Shown here in pieces: positions 39,270-47,933 of a stretch of 64,000 nt of DNA (positions within the stretch are counted from its first letter, which is position 1; every line of letters begins with the position of its first letter). Both the position numbers and the translations under genes were made by a program. Below the pieces are notes generated by a model. That model was not told where the DNA came from. It worked only from the letters and a program-made list of their open reading frames with translations, and did no database searches. This DNA is from Luteimonas padinae (GTDB lineage Bacteria; Pseudomonadota; Gammaproteobacteria; Xanthomonadales; Xanthomonadaceae), in the NCBI RefSeq assembly GCF_014652935.1, contig NZ_BMZT01000006.1, forward strand, positions 1-64,000. The letters are read 5' to 3'.

Positions 39270-40172
39270 ATGCCCGACCACGCCCCCGCCCCTGCCTCCG
39301 AACTCCTCGACCTGCTCACCCTCGAGCGCCTCGAGGACAACCTGTTCCGCGGCCAGAGCCGCGACATCGGCACGAAGTACGTCTTCGGCGGCCAGGTGCT
39401 GGGCCAGGCGCTGTCGGCCGCGCAGGCCACGCTGACGCAGCCGCGCGGCGCGCACTCGCTGCACGCCTATTTCCTGCGCGCCGGCGACATCGAGCATCCG
39501 ATCGTCTACGACGTCGACCGCACCCGCGACGGCGGCAGCTTCTCGGTGCGCCGGGTCACCGCGATCCAGCACGGCAAGGTGATCTTCTTCTGCGCGGCCT
39601 CGTTCCAGGACGCCGAGCACAGCGCCGAGCACCAGCTGTCGATGCCCGAGGTGCCGAAGCCGGAGGACATCGAGCCCGCGCACGCCATCCCCGAACAGGT
39701 GCTGGCGACCCTGCCGACCAAGGTCCAGCGCTGGCTCGACCGCAGCGGCCCCTTCGAGTTCCGCCACGTCTATCCGCGCGACGAGCTCAATCCGCCCAAG
39801 CGCCCGCCCTACCAGCAGGTCTGGTTCCGCCTTGCCGAGAAGGTCGGCGATGCGCCCGAGCTGCACCGCACGCTGCTGGCCTACGCCTCCGACTTCCATC
39901 TGCTGGGCACGGCCACGTTCCCGCACGGCATCAGCTACTACACGCCCAACGTGCAGATGGCGTCGCTCGACCACGCGCTTTGGTTCCACCGGCCGTTCCG
40001 CGCCGACGACTGGCTGCTGTATTCGATCGACAGCCCGAGCGCGCAGGGATCGCGCGGCCTGGCGCGCGGCCTGATCTACGACCGCCAGGGCCGCCTGGTC
40101 GCGAGCACCGCCCAGGAAGGCATGATCCGCGTCGTCGGCGGGGCCCCCGCACCGGCCGCGGCCGGGAGCTGA
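39270..40172 (+). CDS. tesB: Acyl-CoA thioesterase II
   Basis: A 300-residue TesB thioesterase that hydrolyses acyl-CoA to free acid. Two hotdog domains are recognisable: N-terminal LFRGQSRDIGTKYVFGGQVLGQAL and C-terminal LLAYASDFHLLGTATFP with ISYYTPNVQMASLDHALWFHRPF. The catalytic Asp/Gln/Thr triad is present (YASDF, STAQEGMIR). Length matches E. coli TesB (286) with a slightly longer tail. Transcription probably starts at the AUG. A DUF2007-type gene follows within four bases of its stop. Confidence 0.95.
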   Translation: MPDHAPAPASELLDLLTLERLEDNLFRGQSRDIGTKYVFGGQVLGQALSAAQATLTQPRGAHSLHAYFLRAGDIEHPIVYDVDRTRDGGSFSVRRVTAIQHGKVIFFCAASFQDAEHSAEHQLSMPEVPKPEDIEPAHAIPEQVLATLPTKVQRWLDRSGPFEFRHVYPRDELNPPKRPPYQQVWFRLAEKVGDAPELHRTLLAYASDFHLLGTATFPHGISYYTPNVQMASLDHALWFHRPFRADDWLLYSIDSPSAQGSRGLARGLIYDRQGRLVASTAQEGMIRVVGGAPAPAAAGS

Positions 40173-40176
40173 CGCC

Positions 40177-41010
40177 GTGCGCCAGGTGTTTTCCAGCCCC
40201 CGCATCGAGAACGTCGAGGCGGTGGCGAGGATGCTCGAAGAGGCGGGCATCGAAGTCCGCGTCAACAACGGACGCTCCTACCGCGGCGCCATCCGCGGCA
40301 ACTTCAGCTATCGCGAGGAAGGCGGCGGCGGGCCGCGGCCTTCGGTGTGGGTGATCCGCTCGGACCAGCAGCCCGAGGCGCGGCGCATGTTGCGCGAAGC
40401 AGGCCTGCTGCAGTCGCCGGTGCGCGGGGACAGCTTCCTGCCTGGCGGGACTGCGTCGTCCACGCAGGCGGCGGCGCAGCCCGCGCGCGGCGCCGGCCGC
40501 TTCCGCTACGGCCTGCTGCTGGCCGTAGCGGTGACCGCGGCGCTGGCGCTGCTGGCCTGGCGCGCTGGCCGCGACGATACCGGCATCGCGGACGGGGCCG
40601 CAGGTCGCGCCCCGGCCGCTCCGACGTCCGCCCCGGCCGCACAGCCGGACCTGCCCGGCATGCCCGAGGTCGCCTTCCTTCCGGAGGAGGCCTTCACGGT
40701 CGCGACGCCGCCCGCCCTCGCGGCCACCCTGCTGCGCGCCGAACTGGCCGCGGCCGGCACCTCCCGCGGCTGCCTGGCCATCGACGGCATCGACCCTGAC
40801 CCGGAACTGCTGCGGGAACTCGCCGCCGCCGGGCTCGACGTGCTGGCGGCCTCGGCCTGCGCCGGCGACCGCCTGACCGTCTCCGTTTCCGGGTACCGCA
40901 CCGACGGCTCCGGTGCCGGCACCGTGCAGGTGGCTGTCGACGACGGCGACGCACGGACCCTGGCGGTGCGCCGCGAAGGCCGCGACTGGCTGCGCGAGCC
41001 CGCGCCCTGA
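40177..41010 (+). CDS. DUF2007-like protein with a single membrane helix
   Basis: A 277-residue protein annotated in Xanthomonads as pathogenicity-like. Residues 1-80 (RQVFSSPRIENVEAVARMLEEAGI, in parts) match DUF2007, a small putative signal-transducing fold. A central helix (about 107-127, GLLLAVAVTAALALLAW) spans the membrane, and the remaining 150 residues would be periplasmic, with two cysteines (SRGCLAI and ASACAGD). No catalytic motif is seen. Start is GTG, four bases after tesB. Confidence 0.6.
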   Translation: MRQVFSSPRIENVEAVARMLEEAGIEVRVNNGRSYRGAIRGNFSYREEGGGGPRPSVWVIRSDQQPEARRMLREAGLLQSPVRGDSFLPGGTASSTQAAAQPARGAGRFRYGLLLAVAVTAALALLAWRAGRDDTGIADGAAGRAPAAPTSAPAAQPDLPGMPEVAFLPEEAFTVATPPALAATLLRAELAAAGTSRGCLAIDGIDPDPELLRELAAAGLDVLAASACAGDRLTVSVSGYRTDGSGAGTVQVAVDDGDARTLAVRREGRDWLREPAP

Positions 41011-41123
41011 GCCACGCCCCGGCTGGCGCAAGCACGCCCGTCCCGGTCGGCCCGGGCCGCAGGTGCCCCGCACGGCCGCATCCGGCGGCCATCGGTCACG
41101 TTCCGCGCCGGGCCCCGTCTGGC

Positions 41124-41129
41124 TAGGAT
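41124..41129 (+). promoter_or_regulatory. -10 element of the sigma-factor gene
   Basis: TAGGAT lies 34 bases before ATG 41163. A clear -35 is not seen. Confidence 0.35.
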
Positions 41130-41162
41130 GGTGCCCGCCCGGCACCGCCACGCGACCCGCCC

Positions 41163-42296
41163 ATGACCGCCTGTGCCATCGACGCCCTGATCCACCGCGA
41201 ACTGCCCGCCGCCGCCGGTGGCTGCGAGCAGGCCTATACGCGCATCATCGTCGCCAGCCAGAACACGGTGACCGCCGTGGCCCTGGCGATCACCCGCGAC
41301 CCGACGGCCAGCGAGGACATCGCGCAGGAGGCCTTCCTCTCCGCCTGGCAGAACCTCAGGCGCCTGCAGAACCCGTCCAGCTTCCTGCCCTGGCTGCGCC
41401 AGATCACCCGCAACCTGGCCTTCGACCACCTGCGCCGCCACCGCAACCGCGCGATCGGCGGCGAGGTCGCGGAGATCGCGATCAGCCATGCCGCCGACCC
41501 GTCGCTGCTGCCCGAAGAGCAGCTGATCGACGCCGAGCGCGAGCGCATGGCGGCCGAGCTGATCTCCGAGCTGCCCGAGGACAGCCGCGAAGTGCTGCTG
41601 CTGTACTACCGCGAGGGCCAGAATTCGCGCCAGGTGGCCGAGCTGCTCGGCCTGTCCGACGCCGCCGTGCGCAAGCGGCTGTCGCGCGCGCGCAAGAGCC
41701 TGCGCGGCGACCTGCTGTCGCGCTTCAGCGAGTTCGCGCGCGCCACGGCGCCGGGCACCGCGTTCGCGGTCGGCGTCACCGCGATGCTGGGTTTCAGCCG
41801 CCCGGCCGCGGCGGCGGGCTTCGCCAAGGTCGGCGGCAGCGTGCTCGGCAGCGTGCTTGGCAAGGGTGTGCTGGGCACGGCCGGCGCGCTCGGCGGCGGC
41901 CTGCTCGCCGGCCTGGTCACCGCCTGGCTGTGCCGGAAGATGCTCACCGCCTACGCCGATGACGAGTCCGAGCGCGCGGACATCCTGCGCGTCTACCACA
42001 CCTACATCTGGACCTCGCTGGTGGCGGTGGGCCTGACCCTGGCCTCCGCGTTCGTGTTCGACAGCCTGGTGCCGACCTATGCGCTGGCGCTGGCGGCGAT
42101 CGCGGTGCTGAACTGGCAACTGCTCGGCCCGCTGGCGCGCGTCATGAATCCGCTGCTGCGCCGCGACGCCATGCGCAACCCCGAAGGCGCGCGCATGCGC
42201 CAGCTGCTGTACCGGCTGACCTTCGGCCCCAGCGGCGTGGTGATCAGCAACCTGGCGATCATCGGCGGCCTGGTGCTGCTGTACCTCAAGGGCTGA
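41163..42296 (+). CDS. ECF-type sigma factor fused to a membrane domain
   Basis: A 377-residue protein. Residues 1-185 are a complete ECF sigma factor: sigma2 with DPTASEDIAQEAFLSAWQNL and LPWLRQITRNLAFDHLRR, sigma4 with LPEDSREVLLLYYREG and LLGLSDAAVRKRLSRARKSLR. Residues 185-377 add about four or five membrane helices (VTAMLGFSRPAAA, GALGGGLLAGLVTAWLC, YIWTSLVAVGLTLASAFVF, ALALAAIAVLNWQLL, VISNLAIIGGLVLLYL). The fusion suggests a self-tethered sigma factor, active or released on a membrane signal. No separate anti-sigma gene is adjacent. Targets unknown. Confidence 0.9.
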   Translation: MTACAIDALIHRELPAAAGGCEQAYTRIIVASQNTVTAVALAITRDPTASEDIAQEAFLSAWQNLRRLQNPSSFLPWLRQITRNLAFDHLRRHRNRAIGGEVAEIAISHAADPSLLPEEQLIDAERERMAAELISELPEDSREVLLLYYREGQNSRQVAELLGLSDAAVRKRLSRARKSLRGDLLSRFSEFARATAPGTAFAVGVTAMLGFSRPAAAAGFAKVGGSVLGSVLGKGVLGTAGALGGGLLAGLVTAWLCRKMLTAYADDESERADILRVYHTYIWTSLVAVGLTLASAFVFDSLVPTYALALAAIAVLNWQLLGPLARVMNPLLRRDAMRNPEGARMRQLLYRLTFGPSGVVISNLAIIGGLVLLYLKG

Positions 42297-42313
42297 GGCT
42301 CACGCCACGAAAT

Positions 42314-42346
42314 ACGAAAAAAGGCCCGCGCCGTGAAGCGCGGGCC
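42314..42346 (-). terminator. Intrinsic terminator of the EF-hand gene
   Basis: GGCCCGCG (42323-42330) and CGCGGGCC (42339-42346) form a stem. The A-run before it (GAAAAAA, 42316-42322) becomes a T-run on the minus strand, so it ends the EF-hand transcript. Confidence 0.75.
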
Positions 42347-42393
42347 CCGGCGCCGGTCGTCCCGGCGCCACCCCATCATCGTGGACGCTGCGC

Positions 42394-43062
42394 TCAGCGG
42401 CGCTTGCCGGCCTCGAGTTCGGCGCGGCTGAGGAAGCCGTCGCGGTTGTCGTCCATCCACGCGAAGCGCTTCGACAGGCGAGGCATCTTCTCGTCGACCT
42501 CGACCCGGCTCAGCCTGCCGTCCTTGTTGAGGTCGGCGGCGGCGAAGGCCTCGGCGAAGCGCTTCTCGCCCGCCTCGCGCATCTGCGTGCGCATGCGCTC
42601 CTGGTGCTCGGCGGCCTCGCTGCGGACGATGTAGCCGTCCTTGTTGACATCGATGGCGTCGAAATCGAAGCCCATGCGCGGGCCGGCCGGCATGCCTGCG
42701 CGCTCGTGACGCCCGCCGCGGTCGGCGCGCTGCGGCTTGGCGGCGCCGGCTTCCGCACGCTTGGCGATGCGGGCTTCGCGAGCCTCGTCGCGCGCGGCCT
42801 TGGCGGCGTCGAACTCGGCGCGGCTGACGCGACCGTCGCCGTCGGTGTCCATGCGCTCGATGCCGCCGTGCATGGCGTGGCCACGATGGCCGAAGTGACC
42901 CCGGCCGTGGCGCTTCGCACGGTCGCCCGCGGCGTCGGCGTGCGCGGCCCCGGCGGAAGCATCCGCCTTGGCGGCGGGCGCGGACTGGGCGACGGCCAGG
43001 CCGGCGGCACCAAGGGAAGCCACGGCGATGGCGGTGGCGAAGAACAGGGCATGACGCTTCAT
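42394..43062 (-). CDS. Secreted four-EF-hand calcium-binding protein
   Basis: A 222-residue exported protein. Signal peptide 1-25 (ends AVAQ), then a His-rich segment (HGRGHFGHRGHAMHG), and four EF-hand loops at about 72-83 (DTDGDGRVSRAE), 138-149 (DVNKDGYIVRSE), 177-188 (DLNKDGRLSRVE) and 204-215 (DDNRDGFLSRAE). All have Asp at position 1 and Glu or equivalent at 12, so calcium binding is expected. The role is unknown. His-rich and Met-rich parts could also hold metal. Upstream region to bpt is 181 bases. Confidence 0.92.
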   Translation of the reverse strand: MKRHALFFATAIAVASLGAAGLAVAQSAPAAKADASAGAAHADAAGDRAKRHGRGHFGHRGHAMHGGIERMDTDGDGRVSRAEFDAAKAARDEAREARIAKRAEAGAAKPQRADRGGRHERAGMPAGPRMGFDFDAIDVNKDGYIVRSEAAEHQERMRTQMREAGEKRFAEAFAAADLNKDGRLSRVEVDEKMPRLSKRFAWMDDNRDGFLSRAELEAGKRR

Positions 43063-43243
43063 GCGTGACTCCTTTGCTGGCAGCGGCATTGCTGCAGGTG
43101 CACCGGTCAACGCATGGCCCCGGACGCGGTTGACCCCAGGCCCGACGCGTTCAGCCTCCAGCCGGTTCGCAGGGGATGCGACGCGGCGCAGTATCCTGCC
43201 GCGATGACCAGCGCCGTCCATGCCAAGTCGCCGCGGGCCCGCC

Positions 43244-43966
43244 ATGGCTGAGTCCGCACCGCTACGCCTGTTCCACACCGCGGAGCATCCCTGCGGCTAC
43301 TGGCCCGAACGCGCCGCGCGCGACCTCGTACTCGACCCCGGCGACCCGCGCCTGGCCGAGGCCTATGCGCGCGCGCTGTCCTGGGGCTTCCGCCGCTCCG
43401 GCGATCTTGTCTACCGCCCGCACTGCCACGGCTGCCGCGCCTGCGTCCCGGTGCGGATCCCGGTGGAGGCCTTCGTGCCCGACCGCAGCCAGCGCCGCTG
43501 CCTGGCCCGCAACGCGGACGTGCAGGCGCGGATCCTGCCGGCCGGCGAGAGCAGCGAGCGCTTCGAACTCTACCGCCGCTATCTCACCGGCCGGCATCCC
43601 GGCGGCGGCATGGACGACCATGGCAAGGCCGAGTTCGCCCAGTTCCTGGTCGGCAGCTGGTCGCAGGGGCGCTTCCTCGAACTGCGCGCCGATGGCCGGC
43701 TGCTGGCGGTGGCGGTCACGGACCTGGTGGACGATGCGCTGTCGGCGGTCTACACCTTCTACGATCCCGAGCAGTCCGCGCGCGGGCTCGGCACGCTCGC
43801 GATCCTTCACCAGATCGACTGGGCGCGCCGCGACGGACGCCGCCATCTCTACCTTGGCTACTGGATCCCCGGACACCGGAAAATGGACTACAAGCGCAGA
43901 TACCAACCCCTCGAACAGTTCGACGGCCGCACGTGGCGGCCGCTGCCCCCGGACGCCGGCGCATGA
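43244..43966 (+). CDS. bpt: Bpt, leucyl/arginyl-tRNA--protein transferase
   Basis: A 240-residue aminoacyl-tRNA:protein transferase that adds Leu to N-terminal Asp/Glu substrates for ClpS/ClpAP degradation (N-end rule). N-terminal Cys motifs [14 protein letters not shown] and [12 protein letters not shown] are the typical Bpt zinc/cysteine region. A GNAT-like core follows ([46 protein letters not shown]). An extra eight residues upstream (43220) are less likely than MAESAPL at 43244. Confidence 0.95.
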   Translation: MAESAPLRLFHTAEHPCGYWPERAARDLVLDPGDPRLAEAYARALSWGFRRSGDLVYRPHCHGCRACVPVRIPVEAFVPDRSQRRCLARNADVQARILPAGESSERFELYRRYLTGRHPGGGMDDHGKAEFAQFLVGSWSQGRFLELRADGRLLAVAVTDLVDDALSAVYTFYDPEQSARGLGTLAILHQIDWARRDGRRHLYLGYWIPGHRKMDYKRRYQPLEQFDGRTWRPLPPDAGA

Positions 43967-45195
43967 GCGGCCGCCTCCTCGCGCTGCTCTGCTGCGCGCT
44001 GCTCGCCGGCTGCGTGCGCGTCAACGTCCACGGCGATCCCGGCCAGGCCATGACTCAAACCCACACCCTCCGCGTCGCCACCTACAACGCCTCGCTCTAC
44101 TCCGACGAGGCGGGCGGCCTGCTGCGCCGCCTGGAATCCGGCGACGCCAACGCACGCAAGGTGGCGGCGGTGCTGCAGCGCGTCCGCCCCGACGTGGTGT
44201 TGGTCAACGAGTTCGACCACGACCCGTCCGGACGCGCCGCGGACGCCTTCCAGCGCGCCTACCTGGAAGTGCCGCAAGCCGGCGGAGGCGCCGCGCTGCG
44301 CTATCCCTACCGCTACTTCGCACCGGTCAACACCGGCGTGCCCAGCGGGCTCGACCTCGACCGCAGCGGCCACGTCGCCGCGTCGGCGCCGGTCGAGGGC
44401 GAGGACGCCGCCGGCGCGCGCGAGCGCGGCAACGACGCCTGGGGCTACGGGCTGCACCCCGGCCAGTACGGCATGCTGCTGCTGTCGATGCATCCGATCG
44501 ACGCCGCGGCGGCGCGGACCTTCCAGCGCCTGTCCTGGAGCGCGATGCCGGGCGCCGCACGCCCCGTCGATCCGGCCACCGGCGCACCCTGGCACGACGA
44601 CGCGACCTGGTCGAAGCTGCGGCTGTCGTCGAAATCGCACTGGGACGTGCCGGTGCGCACGCCGCTGGGCACGGTGCACGTCCTGGCCTCGCACCCCACG
44701 CCGCCCGTGTTCGACGGCCCCGAGGACCGCAACGGCGCGCGCAACCACGACGAGATCCGTCTGTGGACCGACTACCTGGGTGGCGGCGACCTGTCCTGGC
44801 TCTGCGATGACGCCGGCCGCTGCGGCGGCCTGGATGCCGACGCGCGCTTCGTCGTCCTCGGCGACCTCAACAACGATCCCGCCGACGGCGACGGCCGCCA
44901 CCAGGCCATCGTCGACCTGCTCGGGCACCCGCGCGTGCTGCGCGCGGCCACCCCGCGCAGCGAGGGTGCGGCGCACGCGGAAGGCGCGGACAAGGCCGGC
45001 CGCCGCGGCGACGTGGCGCACGCCACCGGCGATTTCGGCCCGCGCGTGGGGCCGCTGCGCCTGGACTACGCGCTGCCGTCGACCGGGTTCCGGCTGCTCG
45101 ATGCCGGCGTGTACTGGCCGGCGCCCGGCACGGACGGTGCCGACGTCGTCGACGGCACCGACCACCGCCTGGTCTGGGTGGACCTGGCCGACTGA
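43963..45195 (+). CDS. Endonuclease/exonuclease/phosphatase-family lipoprotein
   Basis: A 410-residue lipoprotein. Lipobox LLAGC gives lipidated Cys17. The fold is the EEP superfamily: [10 protein letters not shown] at the first metal site, [50 protein letters not shown], and the C-terminal [10 protein letters not shown]. It could act on phosphoesters (DNA, inositol phosphates or similar) in the envelope. ATG overlaps the bpt stop (ATGA). An insertion with Gly-Gly-Gly (GGGDLSW) is in the middle. Confidence 0.85.
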   Translation: MSGRLLALLCCALLAGCVRVNVHGDPGQAMTQTHTLRVATYNASLYSDEAGGLLRRLESGDANARKVAAVLQRVRPDVVLVNEFDHDPSGRAADAFQRAYLEVPQAGGGAALRYPYRYFAPVNTGVPSGLDLDRSGHVAASAPVEGEDAAGARERGNDAWGYGLHPGQYGMLLLSMHPIDAAAARTFQRLSWSAMPGAARPVDPATGAPWHDDATWSKLRLSSKSHWDVPVRTPLGTVHVLASHPTPPVFDGPEDRNGARNHDEIRLWTDYLGGGDLSWLCDDAGRCGGLDADARFVVLGDLNNDPADGDGRHQAIVDLLGHPRVLRAATPRSEGAAHAEGADKAGRRGDVAHATGDFGPRVGPLRLDYALPSTGFRLLDAGVYWPAPGTDGADVVDGTDHRLVWVDLAD

Positions 45196-45256
45196 GGCGG
45201 CGGTCCCGGCGCGACGGACGGCGTCCGGCGGCGGGCGCGACCTCCATGGCGCGGCG

Positions 45257-45691
45257 TCAGGGCGCCGGCTTGCCGGCGGCGTCCCCGGACGGCTCGCCTT
45301 CCAGCGCCGGCGATCCCGCGGCGGCGCTGTCCGGCACGGCCTCCGCGGGGGCCTCGGCGGGCGGCGCCGACGGCCCGATGGTCGGCAGGACGGGCGGCGG
45401 CGCAGAGGCCTCGTAGCTGCGCGGGCCGAAGCCGAACACGCCCCCGCTCTGCCGCGACACGATCATGCGCACCATCGACGACGGCACCATCAGCTCGAGG
45501 TCCACGTATTCTCCCGTGGGCATCCGTCCCTTCAGCGTCATCTCGATCAGCGCGCCGGCGGTATCGACCTCGTCGCAGGCGACGTGCGGGCCCACCGCCG
45601 GGTTGTCCTGGATGTACGGCTTGATGGCATCGCCCAGCGCCTCCAGCGCCTGCGGGAAGAAGAACACGGCATAGCCGTCGCGGCCTGTCAT
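45257..45691 (-). CDS. Conserved protein of unknown function with Pro/Ala tail
   Basis: A 144-residue protein, MTGRDGYAVFFFPQALEALGDA, then about 90 residues of mixed fold and a Pro/Ala/Gly/Glu-rich tail (PPPVLPTIGPSAPPAEAPAEA). There is no signal peptide or membrane helix; a single Cys lies in HVACDEVD. Small Xanthomonad proteins of this type are unnamed to my knowledge. It is convergent with the phosphatase gene and divergent from vanY. Confidence 0.6.
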   Translation of the reverse strand: MTGRDGYAVFFFPQALEALGDAIKPYIQDNPAVGPHVACDEVDTAGALIEMTLKGRMPTGEYVDLELMVPSSMVRMIVSRQSGGVFGFGPRSYEASAPPPVLPTIGPSAPPAEAPAEAVPDSAAAGSPALEGEPSGDAAGKPAP

Positions 45692-45802
45692 CGGTGGGCG
45701 GCTCCAGAGGGGCGGGCGCACATCTTGGCAGAGACGCGCGGGCGAGCGGCCGCGCAGCCCCGCGCGATGGCGCGTCCCGCCATCAGCGGCTAGCCTGTCA
45801 CC

Positions 45803-46621
45803 ATGCGCGGCCGCGACCCCATCCTCGCCAACACCCCGGACATCGAGCTGTGGCCGGGCGGCGTGCTGCGTGCGCGCGGCAACCGCGACGCCCGCGTGCT
45901 CGCGCGCGCGCGCACCGTGCTCAGGCGCAAGCGCGACGGCGTCCTGCTCGCCGCCGACCTGCCCGAGGGACTGCGGCCGCTGGTGCCGCGGCTGGCGCGC
46001 GAACCCGGCCTGGACGCCGCCCTGCGCACCCTCGCCCGCCCGCGTCATCCGGCCCTGCGCGCCGGCATCGACGCCGTGCCGGACCTGCCGCCGACCCGGC
46101 TGGCCGAATGGCTGGACATCCTCGGCATCGACGGCGACGCCTACGCTGAGCGCACGGGACTGGCCCTGGAGCCGGAGCCGGCATGGCTGGCCTGGGCCGG
46201 GCGCGACCGCTACGGCCGCGCGCTGTGGCTGCGCGCCGACGCCGCGCGCGGCTGGCGCCACCTGGTCGCGTCGGCCGCCCGGGACGGCGTGGTGCTGGAA
46301 GCGGTGTCCGGCTACCGCAGCCACGACCACCAGGCCGGGATCTTCCAGCGCAAGCTGGCCCGCGGCCAGTCCATCGACGCGATCCTGGCGGTCAACGCCG
46401 CCCCGGGCTGGTCGGAACACCATTCCGGCCGCGCCATCGACATCAGCGCGCCGGGCGAGCCGGCCGCCGAGGAATCCTTCGAGGACACGCCGGCCTTCGC
46501 CTGGCTCCAGGCCAACGCCGGCGGCCTCGGCTTCACCATGAGCTACCCGCGCGGCAACCCGCACGGCATCGTCCACGAGCCCTGGCACTGGCGCCACGAC
46601 GGGACCGCACGGACCGATTGA
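45803..46621 (+). CDS. VanY-like M15 carboxypeptidase
   Basis: A 272-residue M15B peptidase, cutting D-Ala-D-Ala type bonds in peptidoglycan. Zinc and catalytic motifs are VSGYRSHDHQAGI, SEHHSGRAIDIS (His207, Asp213) and VHEPWHW (Glu259, His262). There is no convincing signal peptide. The first 130 residues (many Arg and Leu) precede the catalytic part, and length is larger than VanY. Single gene. Confidence 0.85.
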   Translation: MRGRDPILANTPDIELWPGGVLRARGNRDARVLARARTVLRRKRDGVLLAADLPEGLRPLVPRLAREPGLDAALRTLARPRHPALRAGIDAVPDLPPTRLAEWLDILGIDGDAYAERTGLALEPEPAWLAWAGRDRYGRALWLRADAARGWRHLVASAARDGVVLEAVSGYRSHDHQAGIFQRKLARGQSIDAILAVNAAPGWSEHHSGRAIDISAPGEPAAEESFEDTPAFAWLQANAGGLGFTMSYPRGNPHGIVHEPWHWRHDGTARTD

Positions 46622-46640
46622 GATCGCGGGCCGCTGCCGC

Positions 46641-46646
46641 TACATT
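46641..46646 (+). promoter_or_regulatory. -10 element of rnk
   Basis: TACATT 105 bases before the GTG of rnk; transcription from here gives a leader of about 100 bases containing the hairpin at 46666-46726. Confidence 0.35.
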
Positions 46647-46665
46647 GACGGCAACGAACACCATC

Positions 46666-46726
46666 GCCGCCAGCCCACCCGCGCCCCGGCCGACGCGAAA
46701 CGTCGCCGGGGCGCGTTGCTGGCGGC
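46666..46726 (+). ncRNA. Structured 5' leader of rnk (nested hairpin)
   Basis: An outer stem GCCGCCAGC (46666-46674) / GCTGGCGGC (46718-46726) encloses an inner stem CGCGCCCCGG (46680-46689) / CCGGGGCGCG (46706-46715), closed by CGACG-CGAAA-CGTCG. AGGAG of the ribosome-binding site follows at 46738. It is a candidate cis-regulatory RNA; no known riboswitch class is recognised. Confidence 0.45.
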
Positions 46727-46750
46727 AAGCGCATTGCAGGAGACGCACGC

Positions 46751-47161
46751 GTGAACACCCGACCCAACATCACCATCTCGACGCTGGATGCGGAGCGGCT
46801 GGAGAGCCTGCTCGAATCCCTCCCCGACGGCACCTTCCCCGGCCGCGAGGCGCTCGAGGCCGAGTTGCTGCGGGCCGACGTGGTTGCGCCGAAGGACATC
46901 CCGCCGACCACGGTGACCATGAATTCGACCGTGCGCTTCCGCGTCGGCCCCGACGAGACCTTCAAGCTCACCCTGGTCTACCCCCGCGACGCCGATGGCA
47001 GCCCCGACCGCATCTCCGTGCTCGCGCCGGTGGGCAGCGCGCTGCTGGGCCTGTCGCAGGGCGACGAGATGGAATGGCCGAAGCCGGGCGGCGGCGCCGT
47101 CAAGGTGCTGATCGAGGAAGTCACCTACCAGCCCGAGCGCGCCGGCGAACTCCACCGCTGA
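46751..47161 (+). CDS. rnk: Rnk, nucleoside diphosphate kinase regulator
   Basis: A 136-residue protein of the Rnk/GreA-C family that binds RNA polymerase and influences nucleotide and stress metabolism. The N-terminal short helical part (LDAERLESLLESL) is followed by the FKBP-like GreA/B C-terminal domain: PTTVTMNSTVRFRV, ETFKLTLVYPRDAD, ISVLAPVGSALLGLSQGDEM. GTG start at 46751. It has a structured leader and no co-transcribed neighbour on the plus strand. Confidence 0.9.
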   Translation: MNTRPNITISTLDAERLESLLESLPDGTFPGREALEAELLRADVVAPKDIPPTTVTMNSTVRFRVGPDETFKLTLVYPRDADGSPDRISVLAPVGSALLGLSQGDEMEWPKPGGGAVKVLIEEVTYQPERAGELHR

Positions 47162-47188
47162 GCCACCGCGGCATCCGCGCGGGCCGCC

Positions 47189-47884
47189 TCAGCCAGCCGC
47201 GTGCCCCAGGACCTCGCGCAGGAACGGCACCGTCACCCGGCGCTGCGCCGCCAGCGAGGCCCGGTCCAGGGCGTCGAGCCGGGCGGTGAGCCCGGCCAGG
47301 TCGCGCCCGGCCCGCTTCAGCAGCCACGCGATCGCGGCCTCGTCGAACTGCAGGCCGCGCCGGCGCGCGCGCAGCCGCAGCACCTCCGCCCGTCCGTCGT
47401 CGTCCAGCGGCAGCAGGGTGACCCGGGCGCACTGCGCCAGGCGCGAGCGCAGGTCCGGCAGTCCGAGGGCCAGCAAGGCCGGCGCGGCGACCGCGGCATA
47501 AAGCACGCCGATGCCGGCCGCGCGCGCGCGGTTGTGGAAGTCGAACAGGGCCACTTCGTCGCCGCGATCGCCGGCGATCGCCTCGAGGCCGTCCAGCGCC
47601 ACCAGGCCCATGCCGTCCAGTGACTCCAGGGCCTGGCCCAGGCGTCCGGCGGCAGCGGCCAGCGGCAGGTAGGCGGCGCTGCGCCCCTGCGCTTCGGCCT
47701 CGGCACAGGCCGCCAGCGCGAGGTGGGTCTTGCCGGTGCCTGTGGCGCCTTCGAGGTACAGCCAGTCGCCACCGCCTGCGGCCAGCGCCCGCAGCTGCGC
47801 CAGGGCGCCCGGCGGGGCGCCGACGAAGGTGTCGAAGCGCTGGTCCGGCGGGTAGCGCAGCGCCAGCGGCAGCTGCCGGCTCAC
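47189..47884 (-). CDS. hda: Hda, DnaA regulatory inactivator
   Basis: A 231-residue AAA+ protein that, with the beta clamp, promotes DnaA-ATP hydrolysis and prevents over-initiation. It opens with SRQLPLALRYPPDQRF; QLPLAL is the clamp-binding motif. Walker A is GATGTGKTHLA, Walker B VALDGLEAIAG, and sensor regions follow. I choose GTG 47884, which puts the QLPLAL at the N-terminus as in E. coli Hda; an ATG at 47920 would add 12 residues. Close to the DUF2066 gene (49 bases). Confidence 0.92.
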   Translation of the reverse strand: MSRQLPLALRYPPDQRFDTFVGAPPGALAQLRALAAGGGDWLYLEGATGTGKTHLALAACAEAEAQGRSAAYLPLAAAAGRLGQALESLDGMGLVALDGLEAIAGDRGDEVALFDFHNRARAAGIGVLYAAVAAPALLALGLPDLRSRLAQCARVTLLPLDDDGRAEVLRLRARRRGLQFDEAAIAWLLKRAGRDLAGLTARLDALDRASLAAQRRVTVPFLREVLGHAAG

Positions 47885-47933
47885 GCGCCGCCGCGGCGGT
47901 ACGCCGCCCCCGGTGGACACTCCATCCCGGGCC

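Noticed and set aside
47885-47933. A hidden gene between hda and DUF2066
   Set aside because: Only 49 bases are free and no open frame with a start is present.
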